Shown here: positions 1 through 5,388 of the stretch, piece by piece
Position numbering within the stretch: the stretch's first letter is position 1
Layout of the letters: the number at the start of each line of letters is the position of its first letter
NCBI GenBank assembly: GCA_044508215.1
Contig: JBIQID010000160.1
Coordinates: 1 to 5,608, forward strand
Direction: 5' to 3'
Source: JAEZFI01 sp044508215
GTDB lineage: Bacteria; Actinomycetota; Acidimicrobiia; Acidimicrobiales; Microtrichaceae
Length of the DNA stretch: 5,608 bases
Made by a program: the position numbers and the translations under genes
The notes under the pieces: model-generated
Database searches by the model: none
The model's input: the letters and a program-made list of their open reading frames with translations, nothing else
What the model was told of the DNA's origin: nothing

Positions 1-61
1 ATCCAGACGCACAGGCCGCCCACAAGCGGACAAGTTCGGCCTCGGACGGCGCCCGGCCCGC

Positions 62-982
62 TCAGCCGCTGGACAGCACCGCGGCGAGCGCCTCCGCCAC
101 CTGCGACGGCCGCCCGACCGGCACGAGCCGCGCCCCGGCCGCATCGGCCAGCCGAGCGGCGTCGGCGAGGTCGTCCGCCGGCGCTGCGATCACCAGCTCG
201 TCCAGCGCGGCGGCGGCAGCGTCCGGCGGGACCCCCGTCGTCTGCCGGCAATCGCTCAGCAGGATCGCGACCCGCCGCCCCGTCGGCCCGCGGTCCAGCT
301 GTGCACTCGCCGCTCGAAGCGCCAGTTCCACATCCGTCGTCCCGTGCCCCCGGAGACGCAACAGGTCGCTGACCACCCGCTCCGGCTCCCGGGGCTCGCC
401 CAGCGACGACAGCACCACCGCCTCGCTCGCGAACGCCACCACGGAGCACCGCTCGCCGAACCGCAGCTGCACCGCGGCGGCCGCCACCGCCGCGGCAGCG
501 AGGCGTTCTCCGGTCATCGAGCCCGAGCGGTCGACCAGCAGGCACACCGTCGTGGGCGCCTGTCCCCACTGCAGCATCGAGAGGTCGTCGAGCGAGGCGG
601 GCCGCCCGGACGCCCGCCCCTCCACCACCGCGTCGAGGCTGCGATCGAGTTCCACGTCACCCGTGCCGCCCCGGACGACCCGAAGCCGCCCCACGCCGGA
701 TCGTGTCGGCGCCCCGGTGCGGGCGACCTCCACCAGCACCCGGCCGGCGAGCCGGTGCGCGAGGCGCCGCAGCACCTCGTCGGTGGCGCCGGCGAGGTCG
801 ACCAGCAGCGCCAGCGCAGCGTCGGGGTCCTCCTCCATGAGGTCGTCGAACGCCGACTCGTCGAGCACCCCAACCTCGGGGCTGACCTCGGCGAAGCCCT
901 GCTCGCGGGCGAGGTCCCTGCGCGAGGTCGTGCGGCGTGACGCCTCGGCCACCGCCTCCTTGGCCGCGTCGCCTTCGAGCAC
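62..982 (-). CDS. VWA-domain protein, partner of the MoxR ATPase
   Basis: Predicted cytoplasmic protein of 306 residues if it starts at the GTG at 982-980; the stop is TGA at 64-62. The VWA domain occupies about residues 143-300. Its metal-ion-dependent adhesion site looks intact: D151-R-S-G-S155, a threonine at T215 or T216 in the GHGTTD segment, and D244 in the LLSD segment. Residues 1-140 are an acidic and helical leader with no motif I can name. VWA proteins encoded after a MoxR ATPase usually act as its adaptor, as ViaA does for RavA or CoxE for CoxD; that role is inferred from family and position. The gene lies 32 nt after moxR on the same strand, so an operon is likely. The start is uncertain. 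The frame is open far upstream, no ATG occurs until codon 49 of this model, and a CTG at 1018 overlaps the moxR stop. Only a weak GGGGA-like ribosome site precedes the chosen GTG. The client protein is unknown. Confidence 0.85.
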   Translation of the reverse strand: MLEGDAAKEAVAEASRRTTSRRDLAREQGFAEVSPEVGVLDESAFDDLMEEDPDAALALLVDLAGATDEVLRRLAHRLAGRVLVEVARTGAPTRSGVGRLRVVRGGTGDVELDRSLDAVVEGRASGRPASLDDLSMLQWGQAPTTVCLLVDRSGSMTGERLAAAAVAAAAVQLRFGERCSVVAFASEAVVLSSLGEPREPERVVSDLLRLRGHGTTDVELALRAASAQLDRGPTGRRVAILLSDCRQTTGVPPDAAAAALDELVIAAPADDLADAARLADAAGARLVPVGRPSQVAEALAAVLSSG

Positions 983-1014
983 CTCGCCGTCCCCGCCGCT
1001 CGCCGACGGCGGGC

Positions 1015-1929
1015 TCAGCGTTTTGGGTCGGTGCCGCCGGGAACGAGGCCGCCGTCGGGATCCGACGGCTCGCGGGGTGCCAGGTGCTCGCGCCAGAGAT
1101 CGGTGACGATCTCGTCGGCCGATCGGCTGGTCGACTCCTTCGGGCGCACCCGTCCCGAGAGCGCGAGCAGCGAGGCGTCGAGGGTGACCCCCGGATCGTC
1201 CGCCGGCACCTGCCGGAGCCGTGCGAGCTCGTGGAGGAGCATGACCAGGTCGATCGCTCCACGCACCGACGAGCCCGTGCGCAGCTCGGGGTGGGTGCGC
1301 GTCGCTCGCACCATGTCCACCACACGTGTGCCGAGGGTGCGACCGACGGGCCGCCATGCCTCCGGCGCCACGTGCGCGACCACCTCGACCTCGTCGTCGC
1401 GGGGTTGGTAGTCGACGGTGAGGCGGCAGCAGCGGTCGTAGAGCGCGGAGGCGATCCGTGCGGTGCCGACCGAGTCGAACGGGTTCATCGCAGCGACCAG
1501 CCGGAACCCGGGAGCGGCCGGCACGCGACCGAGGCGGGGGACGTGCAGCTCGCCCTCGCTCATCACCCCGATGAGCACGTTGAGCGTCTCCTCGGGGATG
1601 CGGTTGATCTCCTCGACGTAGAGCAGGGCGCCTTCGCGCAGCGCGCTCACGAGCGGCCCGTCCAGGAACACGTCGGGGGAGTAGCCGGTCTCCAGCACGG
1701 CGGCGGGATCGAAGGTGCCGATCAGCCGTCCGGGGGTGAGCTCGGCGTTGCCTTCGACCAGTTCGAAGCCGGTGTCGTTCGCCTCGGCGATGGTCCGCAG
1801 CAGGGTCGACTTCCCGGTCCCCGGCGGTCCCTCGAGGAGGAGGTGGCGTCCGGCGGCGAGGGCGGCCAGGACGAGCTCCAGCTCCCGCCGGCGCCCCACC
1901 ACCGTGCCGAACGGCGCCGCCGGCCTCAT
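1015..1929 (-). CDS. MoxR-family AAA+ ATPase
   Basis: A 304-residue AAA+ ATPase of the MoxR type, a usual length for the family. Such proteins use ATP hydrolysis to remodel or mature client complexes, generally with a VWA partner. Visible motifs are Walker A GPPGTGKST (residues 34-42), a Walker B-like segment LLYVEEINR (102-110), sensor 1 N149 in the AAMNPFD segment, a candidate arginine finger R166 in ALYDR, and a sensor-2 arginine R223 in GSSVRG. Walker B has E106 where the classical family has aspartate; the following E107 is the expected catalytic glutamate. No signal peptide or membrane segment is evident. The ATG at 1929 is preferred because the conserved N-terminal region follows directly. 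It has no clear Shine-Dalgarno sequence, but it overlaps the TGA of a short upstream ORF as ATGA, suggesting translational coupling. The VWA gene follows 32 nt downstream. The ATPase family is secure; the subfamily and client are not. Confidence 0.93.
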   Translation of the reverse strand: MRPAAPFGTVVGRRRELELVLAALAAGRHLLLEGPPGTGKSTLLRTIAEANDTGFELVEGNAELTPGRLIGTFDPAAVLETGYSPDVFLDGPLVSALREGALLYVEEINRIPEETLNVLIGVMSEGELHVPRLGRVPAAPGFRLVAAMNPFDSVGTARIASALYDRCCRLTVDYQPRDDEVEVVAHVAPEAWRPVGRTLGTRVVDMVRATRTHPELRTGSSVRGAIDLVMLLHELARLRQVPADDPGVTLDASLLALSGRVRPKESTSRSADEIVTDLWREHLAPREPSDPDGGLVPGGTDPKR

Positions 1930-1944
1930 CGGTCGACCGAGGCC
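1922..1944. repeat. Inverted repeat spanning the moxR start codon
   Basis: GGCCTC at 1922-1927 and GAGGCC at 1939-1944 form a 6-bp dyad with an 11-base spacer. The overlapping TCGGTCGACCGA at 1929-1940 is a perfect 12-base palindrome. In RNA from the minus strand either structure would involve the moxR ATG at 1929-1927, so it could limit initiation. It may equally be just one end of the repeat element. Confidence 0.4.
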
Positions 1945-2021
1945 ATCAGGGCCCAGTCGAGGAGCGGAGCCGAAGAAGGCCGAGGGACGAGGCCGAAACT
2001 GAGCGGAGCGACCGAGACCAT
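1926..2021 (-). CDS. Possible 31-residue leader ORF, repeat-derived
   Basis: A short reading frame starts at the ATG at 2021-2019, five bases after the acyltransferase stop, and ends in TGA at 1928-1926, overlapping the moxR ATG as ATGA. The product would begin MVSVAPLSFG and end ALMASVDR; both ends come from copies of the same nucleotide repeat. It resembles no protein family I know, and no Shine-Dalgarno sequence precedes it. It may be translated only to couple ribosomes into moxR, or it may be a by-product of an intergenic repeat. Existence as a gene is doubtful. Confidence 0.22.
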   Translation of the reverse strand: MVSVAPLSFGLVPRPSSAPLLDWALMASVDR

Positions 2022-2024
2022 GAG
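1934..2024. repeat. Intergenic repeat region with two diverged direct copies
   Basis: A 16-base element at 1934-1949 (CGACCGAGGCCATCAG) recurs at 2009-2024 with two mismatches, 75 bases away. Between them GAGCGGAGC occurs at 1962-1970 and again at 2001-2009, and CGAGGCC occurs at 1938-1944 and 1988-1994. The plus strand here is strikingly purine-rich, unlike the adjoining coding DNA. It looks like one unit and part of a second of a short dispersed intergenic repeat, but dispersal cannot be shown from a single window. Confidence 0.55.
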
Positions 2025-2026
2025 GA

Positions 2027-3982
2027 CTAGTTGAAGCTGTTGAGGATCAGCTGGGTGTACGCCAGGATCCCCGCCGCGGTCAGGTGCGTCCCGTCGCTCA
2101 CGAACAGCCCGGGGTTGTGCTTCGAGGCGTTGTGCCAGTCGATCACGTACGCGTTCGGGAACCGCTGCGGCGCGGCGGACAGCACTGCGACGTCCTCGGC
2201 CTCCCAGCTGCGCGGGACCTTCGGAGTCACGAAGTACACCTGCCGGTGCGGGCCTGCGATCTCCATCACCTTGTCGACCATCCGTGGTGTGATCGTGCCG
2301 TTCGTGCCGAGGTGGACGAGCACCACGTGGCCCAGCGTGTTGTACGCCGCCATCCCGGAGAGCACCTCGATCGCCGAGCCGAACTGGCGGCTCTTCTCGG
2401 CGTTGATCGCGATCCCGGGGATGTTCTTGCGGAGCACGTTCGCCGCACCCTGCATGACCGAGTCGCCGACGGCCGAGACGGCGACCGGGGTCGGAGCGAG
2501 CGCCGGGTTCGGCAGAGTGGTGGGTGGCGGGTCGGGGACCGCGGCCAGCCCGGGGACCGCGTTCGGCGGAGGGGGTGGCGGTGCCGTGGTGGTGGTCGCG
2601 ACTGCAGTCGTGGACGGTCCGACGGTGGTGCTCACCGCCGTGGTCGTCGTGGTGGTCGGCTGCGTCACGACGGTGAGGAGCGGGGCCTCCTCGGCGGCAC
2701 GTGCGGCTGCCGCGATCTCGTCCTCGATCTTCTCGGCGCTCGAGGGCGACCGGTCGAAGACGAGCACGCCGAGCACGGTGAGGGGGACGAGCGAGAGCCC
2801 CGCCACCTGGACCCGCCGCCGGACGCGCCCGTGGCGGGCGAACACCGGCCGGTCCCGCCATCGGCTGATCGCCCCGTTGCGGATCGGGACCTCCACGAAG
2901 CGGTACGACAGCTCGGTGGCGGCGAGCGTGAGCACCACCCGGAGCAGGGTGAGGGGCAGCCAGCCCCACGCCAGGTCCAGCTCGGGGCGCGTCATCGCGA
3001 AGATCGGGAAGTGCCACAGGTAGAGCCCGTAGGACCTCAGGCCGATCCACCGGAGCACCGGGTGGCCCAGCGCCGAGCCCAGCTGGCCGTCCGGGTGCAC
3101 CACCGCCATCACGACCGCTGCCGTCGCCAGGTCCACGACCGCGAAGCCGCCCCGGAAGACGAAGGCGTCGCCGTCGCCGACCAGGCAGAACATGGCCACG
3201 AGGACGCCGATGCCGACGACGCCGATGGCGTCCATCGCCGTGCCGACAGCCGGGTTCTTGGGGCGGGCGCGCAGCCGGTCGGGCCGCCACACCATCGCCA
3301 GGGCGCATCCGCCGAGGAGGCCCGAGAGCCGCGTGAAGGTGTTGTAGTAGAGCGCCGTGTTGTCGGCGGTTCCCGGCTGGTAGGCGATCGCCATCACCAG
3401 CGCCGACGCCACCGCCACGCCGGAGGTCGCGACGAGCAGCGTCCGCTTCCTCACCCTGGTGACGGCGAAGGCGAAGACCAGCGGCCAGAGGACGTAGAAC
3501 TGCTCCTCCACGGCGAGGGACCACAGGTGCTGGAGCAGCGGGGGACGCCCGGCGAGCTCGAAGTACGACTGCTGGTCGACGAGCTGCCACCAGTTGTTGA
3601 CGTACAGGAGCGACGCCACGACATCGCCGCGCAGCCGCGAGACCGCGTCGGAGGCCACGACGGCGGCGAGGAGGACCACCACGGCGAGCATGCAGTAGAG
3701 CGCCGGGAGCAGCCGGCGGGCCCGGCGCAGCCAGAACTGGCGAAGCGAGATCCCACCCTCACGTCGCTGCTCGCCGATGAGCAGCGACGTGATCAGGTAG
3801 CCGCTGATCAGGAAGAAGACCTCGACGCCGAAGAAGCCCCCCGGCATGAAGGACACCGGGGCGTGGTAGAGGATCACGGCGAGCACCGAGATCGCGCGAA
3901 GTCCGTCGATGCCCCCGAGGTACGGGAGGTGCGGCGCGGGGGAAGGCCGCTGCAGTGGGGGCGCGGGGGCAGTCGTGGTCAC
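2027..3982 (-). CDS. Membrane acyltransferase with C-terminal SGNH domain (OatA/OafA type)
   Basis: A 651-residue fusion of an acyltransferase-3 membrane domain (about residues 20-370) and an extracytoplasmic SGNH hydrolase-like domain (about 500-650). Such proteins move acyl groups, commonly acetyl, across the membrane onto cell-wall or surface polysaccharides. The membrane part shows GGIDGLRAISVLAV with H40, FFLISGYLIT (56-65), the basic RRARRLLPAL stretch and HLWSLAVEEQFYVLWPL (152-168), plus about ten hydrophobic segments. A further segment near 391-409 should place the C-terminus outside. A Thr/Pro/Ala-rich linker (about 434-500) follows. SGNH blocks are present: GDS with S508, GTN at 559-561, and DGTH with D630 and H633, so the domain looks catalytically competent. 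The start is the GTG at 3982; an in-frame TGA at 3991-3989 excludes a longer form. No good ribosome site precedes it. The acceptor substrate cannot be told. Peptidoglycan O-acetylation is one option and glycan or lipid acylation another. Confidence 0.93.
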   Translation of the reverse strand: MTTTAPAPPLQRPSPAPHLPYLGGIDGLRAISVLAVILYHAPVSFMPGGFFGVEVFFLISGYLITSLLIGEQRREGGISLRQFWLRRARRLLPALYCMLAVVVLLAAVVASDAVSRLRGDVVASLLYVNNWWQLVDQQSYFELAGRPPLLQHLWSLAVEEQFYVLWPLVFAFAVTRVRKRTLLVATSGVAVASALVMAIAYQPGTADNTALYYNTFTRLSGLLGGCALAMVWRPDRLRARPKNPAVGTAMDAIGVVGIGVLVAMFCLVGDGDAFVFRGGFAVVDLATAAVVMAVVHPDGQLGSALGHPVLRWIGLRSYGLYLWHFPIFAMTRPELDLAWGWLPLTLLRVVLTLAATELSYRFVEVPIRNGAISRWRDRPVFARHGRVRRRVQVAGLSLVPLTVLGVLVFDRSPSSAEKIEDEIAAAARAAEEAPLLTVVTQPTTTTTTAVSTTVGPSTTAVATTTTAPPPPPPNAVPGLAAVPDPPPTTLPNPALAPTPVAVSAVGDSVMQGAANVLRKNIPGIAINAEKSRQFGSAIEVLSGMAAYNTLGHVVLVHLGTNGTITPRMVDKVMEIAGPHRQVYFVTPKVPRSWEAEDVAVLSAAPQRFPNAYVIDWHNASKHNPGLFVSDGTHLTAAGILAYTQLILNSFN

Positions 3983-3996
3983 GGGGCGTCAGGCAG

Positions 3997-4018
3997 CGAA
4001 GAGCTCCACGAAGAGCTC
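3997..4018. repeat. 12-base tandem repeat upstream of the acyltransferase gene
   Basis: CGAAGAGCTC occurs at 3997-4006 and again at 4009-4018, a 12-base period, and each copy contains the palindrome GAGCTC. It lies 15-36 bases ahead of the acyltransferase GTG start. It could be a paired protein-binding site or a chance duplication. No recognisable promoter hexamers accompany it. Confidence 0.4.
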
Positions 4019-4040
4019 GACCGAGCGTACCGCCTGACCT

Positions 4041-4059
4041 CCCCGCGGACGCGGCGGGG
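4041..4059. terminator. Candidate GC-rich hairpin terminator after the dehydrogenase gene
   Basis: CCCCGC at 4041-4046 pairs with GCGGGG at 4054-4059 around a 7-base loop, with an alternative tighter pairing CCGC/GCGG inside it. It is 54 bases or more past the adh stop and has no T-run on the minus strand, as is frequent for high-GC actinobacterial hairpins. It could end adh transcription or be an incidental GC palindrome. Confidence 0.35.
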
Positions 4060-4089
4060 CAGCGGCCTTTTGGAGGCGCGTGCCGGCGT

Positions 4090-4103
4090 CGGGGCAGACC
4101 CCG
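4090..4103. terminator. Candidate small hairpin just after the dehydrogenase stop
   Basis: CGGGG at 4090-4094 and CCCCG at 4099-4103 enclose a 4-base loop, giving a 5-bp stem about 10 bases past the TAG at 4115-4113. There is no T-tract. Together with the hairpin at 4041-4059 it makes this 130-base spacer a plausible transcription end for adh. Nothing else is recognisable in the spacer apart from the 12-base tandem repeat. Confidence 0.35.
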
Positions 4104-4112
4104 TAGGTGGCG

Positions 4113-5228
4113 CTACGAGAACTCGATCACGCCACGGATGTTCTTGCCGTCGCGCATGTCCTGGTAGCCCTGGTTGATGTCCTCGAGGGCGTACCGGCGG
4201 GTGACCAGCTCGTCGAGCTTCAGCTGCCCGTCGCGGTACATCCCGAGCAGCATCGGGATGTCGTAGCGAGGGTTCCCGGACCCGAAGAGCGTCCCCTTCA
4301 GCTCCTTGTTCATCATGGCGAACATGAAGGAGTTCAGCGTGGCCTCGTTGTCCATCATGTTGGCCACCGCGGTGATCACGCAGGTGCCGCCCTTGGCCGT
4401 CATGGTGAGCGCGGGCTCCACGAGGGATCCGCTCATGACGCCGACGGAGACGATCACCTTGTTGGCCATCTCGCCGTAGGTGATCTCGCCGAGGGCGGCG
4501 GTGGCCTCCTCGATCGAGCTGTAGGCGTGGGTGGCGCCGAACTGCATCGCCTGCTCGCGCTTGAACTCCACCGGGTCGATCGCCACGATCCGGGTGGCTC
4601 CGGCGATCCGGGCGCCCTGCACCGCGTTGATGCCGATGCCGCCGATGCCGATCACCGCCACGGTGTCGCCCGGCTCGACCTCTGCGCGGTGCACCGCCGA
4701 GCCGAACCCTGTGGCGACGCCGCACGACACCAGCGCGACCGCGTCCCAGGGCAGGTCGGGGTCGACCTTGATGACGCCGGCCTCCGAGACCAGCACGTAG
4801 TCGGAGAAGGTGCCGAGCTGGCACATGCGGGAGAGCCCCGTGTCGCCCACGTGGTGGGCCATGCGGCCGTCGGTCATCATGCCGACGTCGAAGAGGTGGG
4901 CGCCGAGGTCGCACAGGTTCTGGCGACCCGACACGCACCACTTGCACTTGCCGCACGACGGCACGAACGACATCGACACGTGGTCGCCGACACCCACCGA
5001 CGTGACGCCCGCGCCGACCTCGACCACCTCGCCGGCGCCCTCGTGGCCACCGATGCAGGGGTAGTGGGGCATCAGCATGTCGCCGGTGACGAGGTGCTCG
5101 TCGGAGTGGCACATGCCGGCGGCCTTCATCTTCACCAGCACCTCGCCGGGGCCCGGCGGGTCGATGGTGATGTCCTCGATGGCCCAGTCCTTGCCGATCT
5201 CCCACAGGACAGCTGCACGTGATTCCAT
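4113..5228 (-). CDS. NDMA-dependent (mycofactocin-type) zinc alcohol dehydrogenase
   Basis: A 371-residue zinc-dependent medium-chain alcohol dehydrogenase of the NDMA-dependent type (Rxyl_3153-like). It would oxidise alcohols to aldehydes in the cytoplasm. Family members hold NAD tightly and are thought to pass electrons to mycofactocin rather than to free NAD. Catalytic-zinc ligands are C40, H62 in the GHEGAG motif, and C169 in LVSCGV. The structural-zinc lobe is C92, C95, C98 and C106. The Rossmann glycine motif GIGGIG lies at 194-199, and D218 at the end of the second strand favours NAD over NADP. The start is the ATG at 5228, preceded by AAGGGGG five bases upstream. An in-frame upstream ATG would add 37 residues unlike the family. 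Length is normal and no key residue is missing. A TetR-type regulator is transcribed divergently and is the obvious candidate controller. The substrate is not predictable, and no mycofactocin biosynthesis gene is in the window. Confidence 0.94.
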   Translation of the reverse strand: MESRAAVLWEIGKDWAIEDITIDPPGPGEVLVKMKAAGMCHSDEHLVTGDMLMPHYPCIGGHEGAGEVVEVGAGVTSVGVGDHVSMSFVPSCGKCKWCVSGRQNLCDLGAHLFDVGMMTDGRMAHHVGDTGLSRMCQLGTFSDYVLVSEAGVIKVDPDLPWDAVALVSCGVATGFGSAVHRAEVEPGDTVAVIGIGGIGINAVQGARIAGATRIVAIDPVEFKREQAMQFGATHAYSSIEEATAALGEITYGEMANKVIVSVGVMSGSLVEPALTMTAKGGTCVITAVANMMDNEATLNSFMFAMMNKELKGTLFGSGNPRYDIPMLLGMYRDGQLKLDELVTRRYALEDINQGYQDMRDGKNIRGVIEFS

Positions 5229-5233
5229 CGGGA

Positions 5234-5240
5234 CCCCCTT
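5234..5240 (-). promoter_or_regulatory. Ribosome binding site of the alcohol dehydrogenase gene
   Basis: On the minus strand AAGGGGG is followed by five bases and then the ATG at 5228. It decides the start in favour of the 371-residue form over the longer open frame that begins at 5339. Confidence 0.75.
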
Positions 5241-5247
5241 GTCGCCA

Positions 5248-5267
5248 TCCCGGGCCGCTGCTCGGGA
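5248..5267 (-). promoter_or_regulatory. Possible leader hairpin in the adh mRNA
   Basis: TCCCG at 5248-5252 and CGGGA at 5263-5267 can form a 5-bp stem with a 10-base loop within the predicted untranslated leader, just upstream of the ribosome site. It shares bases with the outer dyad arm at 5263-5270, so the two structures overlap. The significance is uncertain. Confidence 0.25.
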
Positions 5268-5307
5268 CGAGAGCGTTATACACCACCCGCTCGTACCCTT
5301 CGTCCCG
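5263..5307. promoter_or_regulatory. Nested inverted repeats around the adh -10 box, candidate operator
   Basis: CGGGACGA at 5263-5270 and TCGTCCCG at 5300-5307 are a perfect 8-bp inverted pair with a 29-base spacer. Inside it GAGCG at 5271-5275 and CGCTC at 5288-5292 form a second pair with a 12-base spacer. The inner region from 5267 to 5294 (ACGAG-A-GCG ... CGC-TCGT) is an imperfect 28-base palindrome spanning the -10 box at 5275-5280. TetR repressors commonly bind such dyads over target promoters. Binding by the adjacent TetR protein is inferred. Confidence 0.45.
5275..5280 (-). promoter_or_regulatory. Probable -10 element of the alcohol dehydrogenase promoter
   Basis: TATAAC on the minus strand, directly preceded by TG, is an isolated AT-rich hexamer in very GC-rich surroundings and differs from the TATAAT consensus at one base. 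It would give an untranslated leader of about 40 bases before the ATG at 5228. I see no convincing -35 hexamer at 16-18 bases upstream, so an activator or a TG-assisted promoter is possible. Confidence 0.5.
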
Positions 5308-5340
5308 GTCGCGCCCGCCCGCTCATGTTCTCCCCTCAAC

Positions 5341-5346
5341 TATCGT
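5341..5346 (+). promoter_or_regulatory. Weak candidate -10 element for the TetR gene
   Basis: TATCGT on the plus strand keeps the T, A and final T positions of a -10 hexamer and lies 42 bases before the GTG start. There is no supporting -35 hexamer. It is offered only as the best candidate in the 160-base divergent spacer. Confidence 0.2.
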
Positions 5347-5388
5347 CCTGGACGGGGCGGTGGACACCATCGATCGGGAGGGCCTGCA

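Noticed and set aside
1..61. Coding-like continuation past the VWA stop (minus strand, reading SEAELVRLWAACASG)
   Set aside because: It is in the same frame as the VWA gene after its TGA, has no ATG or GTG start, and is too short to judge. It may be a new gene or chance helical-looking sequence at the window edge.
983..1357. N-terminal extension of the VWA protein from the ATG at 1357
   Set aside because: The extension overlaps the moxR coding region and reads as Arg/Pro/Gly-rich shadow sequence.
1926..3590. A 554-codon minus-strand frame overlapping most of the acyltransferase gene
   Set aside because: Its upstream part is an Arg/Pro/Gly-rich shadow of the acyltransferase in another frame. 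Only the last 31 codons, beyond the acyltransferase stop, were kept as a doubtful leader ORF.
2084..4177. A 697-codon open frame on the plus strand opposite the acyltransferase
   Set aside because: It is rich in Arg, Gly, His, Asp and Glu with no domain or membrane pattern, and lies antisense to a well-supported gene. Long antisense frames are expected in DNA this GC-rich.
3979..5286. A 435-codon minus-strand frame overlapping the alcohol dehydrogenase
   Set aside because: The translation is Arg/Gly/His-rich and lacks any family motif, while the alternative frame gives a complete dehydrogenase with all zinc ligands.
5229..5339. N-terminal extension of the alcohol dehydrogenase from an upstream ATG
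   Set aside because: The extra 37 residues do not resemble the family, would include the -10 box in coding sequence, and the downstream ATG has a good ribosome site.
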